Source of the DNA: Druceiella hillmani
Lineage: Eukaryota > Arthropoda > Insecta > Lepidoptera > Hepialidae
NCBI GenBank assembly: GCA_039881145.1
Contig: JAYKKI010000015.1
Coordinates: 23,243,501-23,307,500 of the forward strand
Reading direction: 5' to 3'
Length of the DNA stretch: 64,000 nt
This document shows, in pieces, positions 1 to 11,061 of the stretch; positions within the stretch are counted from its first letter, which is position 1; every line of letters starts with the position of its first letter. The notes beneath the pieces are model-generated. The model had not been told where the DNA came from, did no database searches, and was given only the letters and a program-made list of their open reading frames with translations. Made by a program: the position numbers and the translations under genes.

Positions 1-103
1 GGTCCTGCAAGTTTCGAAAGCGCTTATCTTTCAAAGACGAAAATTATCTCTTTTCCGTTAATATTTTTCAATATTATGTCTAGTCATTTATCTTTTTATT
101 CAG

Positions 104-175
<72 letters not shown>

Positions 176-524
176 CTCCTATAATTCCTCTCCGCGATCT
201 TTCAAAACTTATTTATGTTTCCATTCCAATTTTCAGAACTTACTGTAATTTTTTTACATAAGATTGAAATTTTTAGGTATTTCCCCCTTGATAATGTCAC
301 TAGATGTAAATGATGTATTTATTGTCCTCGTTAATTTTGACGAACCGTAGATATTAATTAATTTCATAATTCACAGATTTCATAGTTAATAGATTTAAAT
401 CACTGTTTCCTAAGCATTTATCGGTATACTATCTGAGAGAACCCAAATGTGTTGTTTGTAATTTCGAAATTATTAATTTTTAATATGGCGGAATATATCC
501 ATTCAGACATATAAGAAATTTAAA

Positions 525-527
<3 letters not shown>
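1..527. other. AT-rich DNA, no gene seen
   Basis: Apart from the (TA)n tract at 108-173 I see no coding, RNA or repeat signal here. Confidence 0.5.
108..173. repeat. (TA)n microsatellite
   Basis: An uninterrupted TA dinucleotide run of about 66 bp. Open frames read through it are only alternating Tyr/Ile and are not genes. Confidence 0.97.

Positions 528-613
<86 letters not shown>
528..613. repeat. (TA)n microsatellite
   Basis: A TA run of about 86 bp with one G interruption near 558. Confidence 0.97.
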
Positions 614-616
<3 letters not shown>

Positions 617-1124
617 TTACTATACTAGTCAGGTTTTGGAAGGGAAAGTGACATTTCTTGTCTGCGTCCGCTGCTTGTTGAATTTAAACAAACATATAGC
701 AGTTCCAACTCAAAACGTAGAAATACGTTATCCTTATTCATAAGAATAAGCAATTATTACCAAATTTATCCAGGTTGCGCAAAATCACCCATACCACTCT
801 GTTCCAGTTGGGAGTAATTTCACAGTCACTATTTATTACTAATGACTAAACCATTTTTATTTGAATCAGCCTAACATCAAAATGTCCCCCTAAATTCAAA
901 TGAGACACTGAGAGTAATACAAATATATCAAAACGAATATTCATTTTTACTTCCAAGTACTATAATTTGCACTTCGAAACAATACTTGTAATGATATATT
1001 AAAATGAAAAGTATTAAAATATATACATAAAACCAGGTTACAAAGTGATTATATATACATAAAGTAAGTCGCAAGATATTTTTAAAGGTCGAGTCGTCAT
1101 TGCAATAAAAATCTGTACGTTTTC
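614..1124. other. AT-rich DNA, no gene seen
   Basis: Nothing recognisable on either strand between the TA tract and the start of the left-end duplicated segment. Confidence 0.45.
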
Positions 1125-1355
1125 TTTAATGCAATAATAAAATATCCTTGTGACCGTTATTGCATCCATACTGACATAATTACATGCTTAACGTAATTTT
1201 GAGTGTAATTTTGTGACATGCTATGTATTAATTTAGATTATACAAAAATTTATATCGCAACTAGAAGGATAGATATTGCAAATAATCGATAACTTTTCAG
1301 TATTTACAAAGAACGTTTTAAAAATGTTACATTTTCGATTGAATCCATTCATAAA

Positions 1356-1550
1356 TTTTATTTATCTACGTTAATATATATAATTGATACATATAACGGA
1401 CTTATTGCTACGACAGCAATCTCTAACAGCCAACCATAACACAGTCCAGCCCCGTTCGACGAGCGGCCGAGACTCCAACCCGGGTATTGGCGGTGTGCTC
1501 CGCCGTCAAAGGCTGTATTCCTTGTGATCAACCCAACACACCACGGCGAC
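1356..1550 (-). repeat. tRNA-derived SINE, minus strand
   Basis: Read on the minus strand this matches the copies at 43054 and 48165 from the GTCGCCGTGGTGTGTTGGG head, through the GC-rich tRNA-like part and the motif TCGTCGAACGGGGCT, to the tail ending with GTAGATAAATAAA. The B-box region here is degraded to GGTTGGAGTCT. It is inserted in the left-end duplicated segment; the homologous position in the right copy (near 62440-62500) has no SINE. Confidence 0.8.
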
Positions 1551-2247
1551 AACAGCTTACAAGGAATTAGAAACAAAATTATGTAGAAATGACTCAACTC
1601 TAGTAATTTTAAATTTTGTATTCCTTCACAATTTAACAATTTAATTGAAATATTTATTTCGATTTAAAATTGAAAAGCTACGAAAAGTAAATTAAAACTT
1701 CTTGCCTTTCAATATCATTTCAATTTTCAATATCATTTCAAAAATTAAACATTGAACCCTGCGCTACGCTTTATTTCTGGCAGGTTTTTTTTGGTATGTC
1801 ATAACCTCTTTTGTATTTATCAAGCATTTTATTTACAAACAAATTAGGTGAATGGTATGTGACTAAATCGCTATTATTTCAAACCGAATAACTATATAAA
1901 TATTTTTTCCTGAATATTCAGTCTAGTAACATATAAAAATATTCCATCAATAATTCACATAATATATCAAATCAAATTTGGGTGTCAAAAGTTTCAGATA
2001 ATTCAAGAAAGGCCAGCTCTAGCGTTGTCTGTCGTATAAAACTACATTAATGAAAACAGATGAGAATATTCCGTAAGGAATTAAAATCCACATTTGTCAA
2101 AGTTCGTTTTTGTTCCTATCTTTGAAAGAAAATTTAATCTAACCTAAGCATAAGAGTTATGACTTTTAGTTTCTATTCAAGTATTGTATTCCTTGCAATA
2201 TTTTCAAAATAAGTTCTTTTTAAATTAAAAACATTGTTATAGACCCG

Positions 2248-2315
2248 CTCGACGAGCGGCCGTAAATCGAAACTGAGAAGCCGCGATAGGCCACGATGAT
2301 AAAACCTAAATGTAA
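2248..2315. repeat. GC-rich SINE-like fragment
   Basis: The stretch starting CGCTCGACGAGCGGCCG resembles the central part of the SINE family in this window but lacks its head and tail. The same fragment sits at 63474-63545 in the partner duplication, so it was there before the two segments separated. Confidence 0.45.
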
Positions 2316-2640
2316 CGAGTACCCAAATACGCAACGACATGGACATTTCTTTTAGTATACAGTTCATTATTTTTTCTGTATCATCGTTATAATATTTTCT
2401 TTTCACTATCTTCAAAATAGCTAAAGTTAAACGTCGCCACAAAAGTGAGTCAACACTAGAAATTATTTTCCTTATTCAGAGAAGTTTTGCAGATCAAATA
2501 CTGATTAAATTAAAAAAAAGAAGATTTTTAAATATATTAATATTCGAGTGCGTTTTTGTGTGAGTTTTAAATGTTTACCCAAGTTGGTAAAATGTTTGGC
2601 AAGCGTAGTATTTAATGGATACAATATTAAGACTAATTTT

Positions 2641-3094
2641 TACTTTTTTTTTCCTCTTTAATGCATTATGACGCATTAAACAGAGAAGTTTGGCCAAAAA
2701 AATACTACTTTATAGGAGCATATTTTTGGATTTTGCACCTCAAAAATGTGCCCTCCCACTGATTGTATATTGCGACAAGTTTTTAAAAAGTTCAAAAAAA
2801 TATTATCGACTTCTAACTATGTTTGCCAAGACGTTAAGCAACCAAATACAAACGATGCTTTAATGTAACAAATATAAGTTAGCCACGCCTTCAAAAGCCT
2901 TTCATCACTCTAAGTTTTATATAATTATTTTCAAATGCAAAGTCATAGACGTATGATTAATCAATATTATTTATTGAATCATTCTCAATTTTTATTTGAC
3001 AGACGATTTTATTTTCTCTTTCCCAGATAGATCCAGAAAACAAATTACTCTCTGTATTCACTCGTATGTCATTTGTTAGGTTAGTTATTTTTTT
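2641..3094. other. AT-rich DNA, no gene seen
   Basis: Only a short imperfect hairpin (TTTAATGC / GCATTAAA near 2660-2682) stands out. Confidence 0.4.
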
Positions 3095-3270
3095 ATACCA
3101 ACTGTAAATAGAATTTTTACGGAACTCTTTGAATCAGCAAGATGAAACAAAATGCAGATTATGTTTGGTGTCCTCTATACACAGATTTAACACATGTATG
3201 CACGAAACTCACAAACACGATAAGGTTGTAAAAAAGACCATTTAAAATTCTAAAATAGTTTTACGTGGCT
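3095..3270. repeat. Diverged tandem unit, copy 1
   Basis: About 160 bp here resembles 3480-3606 plus 4045-4080. Shared blocks are AAGATGAAA..A..TGCAGATT, CCTCTA.ACACA.AT and AAA(A)TTTGCA/CTCACA.ACACG. The second copy is split by a MITE. Confidence 0.55.
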
Positions 3271-3479
3271 TTTTGGCGACTCTGTCAGGCGACCACCACC
3301 CTATCAGGTGACAATCAGAGACGACCTGTAATGGCTTTATTAATTAAAGTTCTTTGTTATCCCTAAATAGGCGAACTTAATGAGCGTTTTGTAAAGGGTA
3401 CCGTGAGCATAATGTATATGTATAATTATGGACTTAAAAGGCATTAAAAACAAGTAAACATCCTTCAGATATGATTTTA

Positions 3480-4080
3480 TGAAATTAAGAAAACACTAAA
3501 ATTTGCTCGAACTAGGAAGATGAAAGAAGGTGCAGATTGCGTCTCGTTATATCCTCTAAACACAAATCTAATATATTTTATCATAAAATTTGCAGACACG
3601 CTAGTGCAGTAGTTCCCAACCAGGGGGGCGGGCCTCCCATGGGGGGCATAGAGAGATGTCAAGGGGGGCGGGAAACTTTTGCATTTTAGAAAGAAAAAAA
3701 CAAAAAAATAAACAACATTAACAAATAACATTACAATGTAATGTTTAATTTACATGCATAACATTAATGAAATTAAATATTATATTCACTATTATTAACA
3801 CAAACTTGCGAAAAATTTGACGTTTTGTATATTTTTTGTTGAGAAATCAGTTTGAATGTGTAAAATTATTGTGTCGCACTGTTAAAAGATAAGTTTGTGT
3901 ATTTAGAAACTTCAGTTACCATTTTTATTTAATTTACTAAATCAAAGGGGGGCATGGAAAAGTAAGGGGAGGTGGCATGAAAATATAATTTATCCCGTCC
4001 GGGGAGCCTCAACAAAAAAAAGGCTGGGAAACCCTGAGCTAGTGTCATCAAAAAAGCCATGTATAATTTGGAAAGGGCAA
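3480..4080. repeat. Diverged tandem unit, copy 2, split by a MITE
   Basis: Homologous to 3095-3270, with the hAT-type MITE at 3607-4036 inside it. The unit resumes after the MITE at 4045 with TCATCAAAAAAGCCAT, matching the position of AAAAAAGACCAT in copy 1. Confidence 0.55.
3607..4036. mobile_element. hAT-type MITE, 430 bp
   Basis: The element starts CAGTAGTTCCCAACC and ends, read inward from the other side, CAGGGTTTCCCAGCC, which are imperfect terminal inverted repeats of the common hAT form. It is flanked by 8-bp direct repeats, CGCTAGTG at 3599-3606 and AGCTAGTG at 4037-4044 (7 of 8 identical), the target-duplication length known for hAT transposons. The interior has GGGGGGC-rich ends and no transposase frame, so it is non-autonomous. 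Confidence 0.85.
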
Positions 4081-4353
4081 AAAAGAAAATAACAGAACGA
4101 AAGAAATAATGTTAACCTTAGTTAACAATAAACTTTTTAAACAATTTATGCTATGGTTATATATTAATAGAAGAATCGATATTTTTTCCGTAATTGTTTT
4201 TAAAAATATATTATTTACTTTGTAATATTTCTGTCATTATTTCTAAGATTTATTACTAATCAAATATGTGCCGTTTCTGAAGTTAATTTTTGTGTTTTAA
4301 ATTATAGTTCCAAAATGCATTTTAAGTTTTGTTCTTTTGTGATTGTCGTTCTT

Positions 4354-4690
4354 TTAGGGTTCCGTACTTCAAAGGAAAAATAGGAACTCTTACAGGATTA
4401 CTTCGTTGACCGTCTGTCGGTGTGTCAAGACACTACTTCTCAGGAACGCGTGGAGGTATCAGGTTAAAATTAATATCAAATATTTAGATCTACAATCCCT
4501 TGGAGTTAAAAAAATTAAGCTTCTAAATCATTGCAGTCAAGAAAAACCCTAAAACCTTTTTGACACTTGCAAGTAAATCAAAACATATAGGATCCTTCCC
4601 GTTCACGTAGAATCATTAAATTTGGAAAGAAGCAAGATCTCACAGTACAAGTAAAGGAAAACAAATATTTAATTTGTAATTATCACACAA
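4354..4690 (+). mobile_element. AGGGTTCCGTAC-type dispersed repeat
   Basis: Begins TTTTAGGGTTCCGTACTTCA and continues through a GACCGTCTGTCGGTGTGTCA block, GGAACGCGTGGAGGTATCA, and AGCAAGATCTCACAGTACAA near 4632-4651. From memory, repeats of this form are abundant in lepidopteran genomes; I could not confirm this by search. Related but more diverged copies are at 12145-12362, 21855-22010, 42240-42398 and in the arms of the foldback structure at 56681-60325. Here only one end is seen, with no inverted partner nearby. Confidence 0.6.
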
Positions 4691-4744
4691 AAAGAATATT
4701 TTTTATTGCGCCTGTAAAAGATGTAGAAGCAAAATATATTTTCG

Positions 4745-4745
<1 letters not shown>

Positions 4746-4783
<38 letters not shown>
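4746..4783. repeat. (TA)n microsatellite
   Basis: Pure TA run of about 38 bp. Confidence 0.97.
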
Positions 4784-4786
<3 letters not shown>

Positions 4787-5210
4787 TAGAAATATATTGA
4801 TAAATTTGTAATCCTATTAATTGTCAAGTAGATTGAATTTTTCTTATCTTAATTTTATGGAGTTCAATAGATTTACTTTTTAATTTTTATTGTAATTTAT
4901 TTATTGACCGGTATTCTTTGTTATCGTAAAAACTAGACTTAATGAGCTTACGCTACCCTATTTTACGCTAGTTTGAACTTAATTGTCACAACCAAGTCAA
5001 AATAAGCAAATACTTTTTAAATTTGACTTACTGAAAGGGAAAAAATAAAAATATTTTTTCTGAAAAGGCAAAATAAAAGAAAAAGGAAATAAGAAAAAGT
5101 AGAAGAAATACTGCTGCTGCTCTAATTCGGCACATACAGAACGGTTTTAAAAGAGTAAAATTTGGGCAGGCTGCACTTTTGTCTGTTTCTAGGATTAACT
5201 GTATGAATAT

Positions 5211-5278
<68 letters not shown>
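5211..5278. repeat. (TA)n microsatellite
   Basis: TA run of about 68 bp with one G interruption at 5224. Confidence 0.97.
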
Positions 5279-5282
<4 letters not shown>

Positions 5283-6321
5283 CACATATTTAAAATGTTA
5301 TCAAAGATAATTTACAATCTTATTATTTGGACTGGTTCAGTCTCATAGGACAGTAAATAATGAAATCGAATTATGTCTGAGATGTAAAGTTGTAAGCAGT
5401 TATGAAATCGAATACTTTTAAACACTCCTCCAAGCTGGCAAATCATGAAAATTGGTGATGTAAATTTAATGAATATTTATCAATTAGGACAATCATTAAT
5501 GTCTATTCAAATTAAGTCAGAAAACGTAATAAACAACTTGCAAATAATAAACTTACGGACAGCTTTAAAAACGTTACTTTGACTGCAGACATTTATAATT
5601 ATCACACATGTGATTGTTAAACGCATCGTGAGCTAAGTAATAGTTGATTAGATGAATCGACTTGTACCTAATATATATTAGCATAGTACGCGAAGCTGTA
5701 AATATATCGTAATGTATGAGGAAAGCTTTAATTTTATCATCTCTCTGAGTTAAATGGAATATTCTCATATAATATTATGAGCAAATAAGTGACTATTTAT
5801 GGGATTTATTTCATATAACCATTAAAAGAACTTTATTTTACATGATGAAATCATTGTAATTAATCAATTAGTACGGCAAGCTAGGCTTTTTTTAGGTTCC
5901 TGAATAAAGATAAGATGATTTCATTAAATTTTTCTTTTAGTTATTTATCTCGTTGTCAAGGTTATATCAACGGCAACTAATGGTTTAACGTCGAAAGCAG
6001 TCGCATCAGCCTTACAGTCCTTCAGAACTCACTACTCTATATTAGTTTCTGGAATTTCATGAATTGAAATAATGTTTTCTTTACAGATAGGGAATTTATT
6101 TCTGCAATAAAGTAGGTTTAAAAGATCATGTTTTGTACCGAACTTATAAAGGCTTTGTTTTTCAAGAGAAAATATTGTAACAATTTTATTTCGAATGTTT
6201 GCTAAGCTTGATCAACCTTTGGTACTCTAATTCTAATGCTTTGGCCTTTTTCTGCACATGCAAATTTACAGTTGTTTTCGGCTTGATTTTCTAGTGACTA
6301 TCAATCAGAATCCTAAACTAC

Positions 6322-6618
6322 CTATTTTTTTGTGGAGATGCATTGATGGCAGGACAGCAGGTTGTTGATTTCAATCAACCTTGAAGCTTTCTGCTTATTT
6401 GAAGCCCTAGGTTCAATCGTTATAGAATCTAATACAGCCTGCAAATTTCTGGACGTTTGGTCAGTATTTCCATCGCGTTTACACTTTGAATCACTATCTA
6501 CATCTTTATTTTGAACTTCATGATGATTATTAGACTGGTCCTTCAAAACTGGCTCAAGATCTTCTTCGCTTGTTATTTCTGATAATATATGAAACGCTAG
6601 TAAACGTTTTTTGTTTTG
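6322..6618 (-). CDS. Unrecognised hydrophilic open stretch
   Basis: About 98 codons are open on the minus strand between a TGA at 6619 and a TAG at 6322. The product is rich in Asp, Asn, Lys, Gln and Ser (for example EEDLEPVLKDQSNNHHEVQN), with two Cys near the C-terminus (LLSCHQC), no signal peptide and no membrane segment. There is no good ATG, so it would have to be an exon or a fragment of a mobile-element gene. I recognise no family. The non-random composition and absence of tandem repeats make it slightly better than the other open stretches nearby, but chance is quite possible. Confidence 0.2.
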   Translation of the reverse strand, partial: QNKKRLLAFHILSEITSEEDLEPVLKDQSNNHHEVQNKDVDSDSKCKRDGNTDQTSRNLQAVLDSITIEPRASNKQKASRLIEINNLLSCHQCISTKK

Positions 6619-6665
6619 TAGTCAATCGGTTACGATAATATTTTTAGCATGATGCAGTTTTCGAT

Positions 6666-6667
<2 letters not shown>

Positions 6668-6725
<58 letters not shown>
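6668..6725. repeat. (TA)n microsatellite
   Basis: Pure TA run of about 58 bp. Confidence 0.97.
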
Positions 6726-6729
<4 letters not shown>

Positions 6730-7904
6730 TAGATTATGTGATGAATTTATGTTTTACCTCGAATCAATTTCGGTACAAATTATGATTAAATTCGTTTTTA
6801 ATTCGTAAAAAAAATCCCTGGATCAGCTCAAAATTTTCTTGGCCACACTTCATAGTTACTGTTAATTACCCGTTTAACTTTTTGGTGTATTTTGGCGACA
6901 TTTCTTTGTTATTCACGAAAACTTTACTTTCACCTAATACTTATTGTAGAAAATTACTTTCTAAAATGGTAATTTTTAGAGACTTCTATTATTTACATTT
7001 TTCTCCATTATTAACTCTACTTCTATTATTAATTTTTATCAATGAAAACTAAAGTCTATCCATATCAAACAATTTTACTTTTTACATAAATATGGCAGTG
7101 AGTGTTATTTATATCTTACCGAACATTGTTTATAAAAATAATGTTTGATATTATGTATTTGCTCTGTTTAGACTATTTCTAAAAATATGACCGTATTTCT
7201 AAAAATAGGTACCTGAAAATAGGTAATTGTACCCTAAGATACGAAACACTCAATTATTGCATAATTTTTGTAATTTTTTTTTCATACTCTATTCTCCATT
7301 TAAATTCGTGATCAACCTTTATCATTTTCTGTTCATTTTATGTGTAAATATGTGCAAATATATGTTTAAAAGTAGTGTAGGAAAAATATTTATATGCTAA
7401 ATGATAAGTTTAGTCATAACATTATTTATTTTGTTACTGGTATATTCAATGATGATAGGAAATTATCTAATATTACCATTTTTTAATATAATAATAACAT
7501 AAAAATATAATAATTTTTAATATAATAATAATATTACCATTTTTTTCTTTGTATTGTTAATATTAAATATGGACGTAGTAAATGACGAGTAATTGAGTTG
7601 TATATTTTCATTACTTCTACAAAAATTTTATTTAAACTTATAAAATAATGTTTCTTACATCTTTCATTATCGCCTCACGTGTGTTCGAGTTATATGAAAC
7701 ACAACTCTACCACTTACGTGTGTTTTTCTGCAGTTCAATATTTCTAAATACGTGGAAGCCAAGTAGTAACCAAAAGTTAATAATAAGGAAACTAAGACTT
7801 AAGACATAAGAAATTTAGTATTTGAAATTAACTTTCATATTATAATTACTAATTTTATTACAAAACTGAGAAACAAATTTGTATACATTTTTACACTACA
7901 AAAA

Positions 7905-7908
<4 letters not shown>

Positions 7909-7940
<32 letters not shown>
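7909..7940. repeat. (TA)n microsatellite
   Basis: Pure TA run of about 32 bp. Confidence 0.95.
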
Positions 7941-7942
<2 letters not shown>

Positions 7943-8852
7943 ACAGTTTAGGGTCATAAATCTAATTAAAAAAATGAAAGCGATTACTTGCTTAGGGATA
8001 TTTGTTTACCATTCTAATCAGTTTCAGTAAGTTTTTAAATTATAGTGTAAATATCTAAGTAAGTTATTTTTCTAGTTTTTATAAAGAAAAGCGTCGAGGA
8101 GAGAAAAATACATTAATTGTAATTATTGATATGGCCGTAAGTTTAAATGACAGAAGAAGAAATTTTATTTGAAAGTAGCCTTGCCTAAGAATAATTTAGC
8201 TGTCTCGAAAATAATTAAGCAAATAATATGTAAAATAAGCAGTGTCGGAACAATTGATTAACTTGCTTATAAAAATTAAGTCAACCGCAAAAATTACGAA
8301 GATAATTCTGCCTATTAGATATTTCAGGAAAATGTCTCGTGCGCAATAATGGGGCCACGTTAATTTAAAAAAGTTCAAATTAATTACGAAGGTACTTCCC
8401 TAACGTATCATATTTATAAATTTTAGGTAACTTAATTAATCTATGGGCAATATGGGAACATGAAAAAGTTTTCATTCCGCCAACGTATGTAGCTGAAAAT
8501 TTCATAAATTCTTTAGGAAATCCAAGAACTTCTAATTAGTTTAGTTGAAGCAGTGTCTAAGTAATTGAATTATGGTCTGACGAATTACTTATTATACGAG
8601 TATTATGGGAAGTTGAGCGGGAAGGAGACGCCTGCGGCCTTCAACGAAATAGTTCGGTCATAGTCAATACTATACTGAAAGCGATTTTAGTTTGACACTC
8701 TGTTTAGTGGGAAAATACAGAAAAATGCGGTGAAAAAATATTGTCTGCGTTTAATATCATTTCCACAAGAAATGCACATTTATATTGTGATTAATTTGTT
8801 GTTTTATTATCGTGATTCTGCGTAGATATGTTTGTTATTTGGTGTGTGTATG

Positions 8853-8857
<5 letters not shown>

Positions 8858-8900
<43 letters not shown>

Positions 8901-8915
8901 TATATTTTATATTAA

Positions 8916-8954
<39 letters not shown>

Positions 8955-8976
8955 TATATTTTATATTAATTATTTA
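8858..8976. repeat. Duplicated (TA)n plus 26-bp tail
   Basis: A TA run followed by ATTTTATATTAATTATT occurs twice in tandem, so a unit made of microsatellite plus unique tail was duplicated, unlike the simple runs elsewhere. Confidence 0.85.
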
Positions 8977-9794
8977 TTAAAAAATAGACCATAAAAATTA
9001 ATTAAAATTAAAATAATATTAAAGAAAAAGTACAATCTATTTTTTTAATCCACTACTGTGTACTCGCGCTGTGGTGATAGATCACAGTGCGACTCCGCCC
9101 GCAATGTAAAATTGATGTTTTCTTGATTTATTATCAATGATTGATTTAAAATCACGTGGCAAATTTTAAAGTTGAATTAATAAACTATAGCAGGAAAATT
9201 TAATGGAAGGTATACAAGGAAAAAAAATTAATAATATTATTTAAGTCTTCATTGAAATGTATACGATCATAACTTTCTTAATACAATAAAATAATTATCA
9301 TTTTCTACTTCGCACAGGCCAAAACTTACATCTGTGTTATTGGAACAAATTATTCTAAGCATGGCCTATTTCTATGAAGTAAAAAAATATATAAAAACAG
9401 AAAACCTTCGGCTTCATATATTTCACAAGAAGAACCAGCACTTAGCGTCAAGACTGTTCAATATTACATCAATAAAAACATAATATTTATATGGCTTTCA
9501 CTCTACTGCCTATTGCAATGTTTATCCAATTTTCTTGCGAGTTTGTGAAACTGAACCACCTACAAACTGCACCACGGCGCCACGAGTTCACGTCGCTGTA
9601 CAACTAAACGATTTTGTTGCTTTTGCAACTACCGAGTTATTTGTTAAATGAGATTAATTAATATTGTTTATAATGATAAGTAATTAAAACTTGAAGGAAA
9701 TGATCAATAATTTTATATTATAGGGGATGTAAGGGACCTGATAGCGAAAACTGAAAGGGCATGATCAGTCAACAAAATTGAATTACAATTTGAT

Positions 9795-9832
9795 TATGCT
9801 AATGTCCAGCAGTGGGCGTTTTTGATAATACC
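9795..9832 (+). repeat. Possible 3' tail of an RTE-type retrotransposon
   Basis: ATGTCCAGCAGTGGGCG resembles the 3'-terminal segment I associate with lepidopteran RTE-type elements, where TGTCCAGCAGTGG is followed by a short tandem tail. Only this short match is seen; there is no coding sequence upstream. Confidence 0.3.
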
Positions 9833-10334
9833 GTTATTAATAATTTTTACTCAATTAAAATAGTATTTTTTCACATTGTCTCGTAAAAAAGGCAATAAAA
9901 CACGAGTGTCGGAATAGTTTGCACGAGCTTTATTATTGCCAATTGCGCGCAGTGTCATATAATACTTTATCTACGACCGTTAAAATGAAATGAAGTTTGA
10001 AGGAAATAAATCCATTAACCTTCGAAAAATATGTCGCCAGGGGTAACAAAATTGAAATTAGTTAGAATTTTTAATTATATTTATATTATTAAACATTAAA
10101 TCAAAAATTTAATAAACAGACTTTAATCGATTTTTTAATGCCTTGATAAGTAGGCCGTGTTTCTTTTTGCCTTATGTAATGAATGAAAAATTAATGTTTG
10201 CCAAACTTTTTCGATCAAAATTGTATTAAAGTTTATAAAATTAATTTTTAATACAGTGCCATTATGACATTTATTATACAACTGATAGAAGTTTAAAAAT
10301 TTGAACTTTACGATACGGAAGTAGGTAAAAGAAA

Positions 10335-11007
10335 TTATAAAACTACGTGCCTCAGTGGCATAGATCTGGCTCTTTGAGAGTCGATTATTTCTGGAAGTAA
10401 GTATTGATGGAAAAAATGCGTCAACTTGAATAACATTTTGGTTTTCCAAAAATCATTGTGTCTGTGAAACCTCACTACTTTCATTGCGTAATCCGGACTG
10501 GTCCATAGTGCAAATAAGCAGATATTCCTATTCGTAATATGAAGATGGTCCTGGACTAAGTACAGATAATCGTGCTTTTCAATAATGGCAAGTCCGCCAT
10601 AATGGTTCCTTTTGAAAAATTTAAATTTTATTCTTGATCACGTCTTCTGGATCGATACCAAATCCGAAGGAGGGACATTAAATCTCAGTTAATACTTCTT
10701 CAAAAATTCCGTCAGGAGAAGGTCCCAGAAAGCAATACTCATTACTGATAAATAGGCCACATTTTCCGATTTGAATATTTTTTTCTACACCCAGCTGTTC
10801 CAAGGCCTTGGTTTTATTTCCTGTCCAATGACTGAAGGAAGATTCATGACTTAAATTACAGGAATATAAAATAGCTTTCAACAGTGTGGCAGAATTTTGG
10901 TTTGCACGTGTCTTGAACATATTTGAAAACGTTGATTGCGTCAAGTTGCATCTCCGAAGTTCGACCCATAATGCGTTTTCTGCTTGCAGAATAGTATAGC
11001 GCTCCAT
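10335..11007 (-). pseudogene. YqaJ-type exonuclease pseudogene
   Basis: The minus-strand product resembles the YqaJ/lambda-exonuclease domain (PD-(D/E)xK nuclease fold) found in phage-like recombinases and in many insect mobile-element-linked proteins. In order it shows a helical start (MERYTILQAENALWVELRRC), a SATLLKAILY segment, a GNKTKALEQL stretch matching the usual GNxxExxAIxxL, the core KCGLFI then GPSPDGI, and LTEI followed by a TAA (10678-10680) and CPSFGFGI. The stop falls exactly where the catalytic Lys of the E-x-K motif (usually EIKCP) should be. A frameshift near 10615-10640 moves the rest into another frame: EKHDYLYLVQDHLHIT, CLFALWTSPDYAMKV and IIDSQRARSMPL, all typical of the domain's C-terminal half, ending with TAA at 10335. 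The frame is open a little upstream of this ATG, so the true start is uncertain. No partner gene or terminal repeats were found. Confidence 0.75.
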
Positions 11008-11061
11008 CTTAATACAGTTTAACGCTTGTTGCGTAATGTTTTTAAAAACGGATTTTTTGTA

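Larger units (their letters stand above)
1125..2640. repeat. Diverged segmental duplication, left copy
   Basis: This stretch is homologous, in the same orientation, to about 62198-63950 at the far end of the window. Shared landmarks in order are TTAATGCAATAATAAAAT (1129/62200), AAAAATGTTACAT (1320/62402), TATCAAGCATTTTATTTACAAA (1816/62688, first 20 bases quoted in spirit only), TAAGAGTTATGAC (2150/63018), CTCGACGAGCGGCCG (2248/63476) and AAGTTGGTAAAATGT (2581/63883). The left copy carries a SINE (1356-1550) that the right copy lacks; the right copy carries a minisatellite (63115-63460) that the left lacks. Neither copy has a credible reading frame, so this is probably an old repeat or a regional duplication. 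Confidence 0.85.
4784..10334. other. AT-rich intergenic or intronic DNA
   Basis: About 5.5 kb with no recognised gene. It holds TA tracts at 5211, 6668, 7909 and 8858, one unassigned open stretch at 6322-6618 and a short RTE-like tail at 9795. Other open stretches are short and low-complexity. Confidence 0.5.

Noticed and set aside
1358..1639. 93-codon minus-strand open stretch
   Set aside because: It lies across the SINE and its flank, and does not resemble a protein.
5028..5285. 85-codon minus-strand open stretch
   Set aside because: Its N-terminal part is only Tyr/Ile alternation from a TA tract; the same applies to the stretches at 76, 8812, 18908, 34918, 50259, 52664 and 54188.
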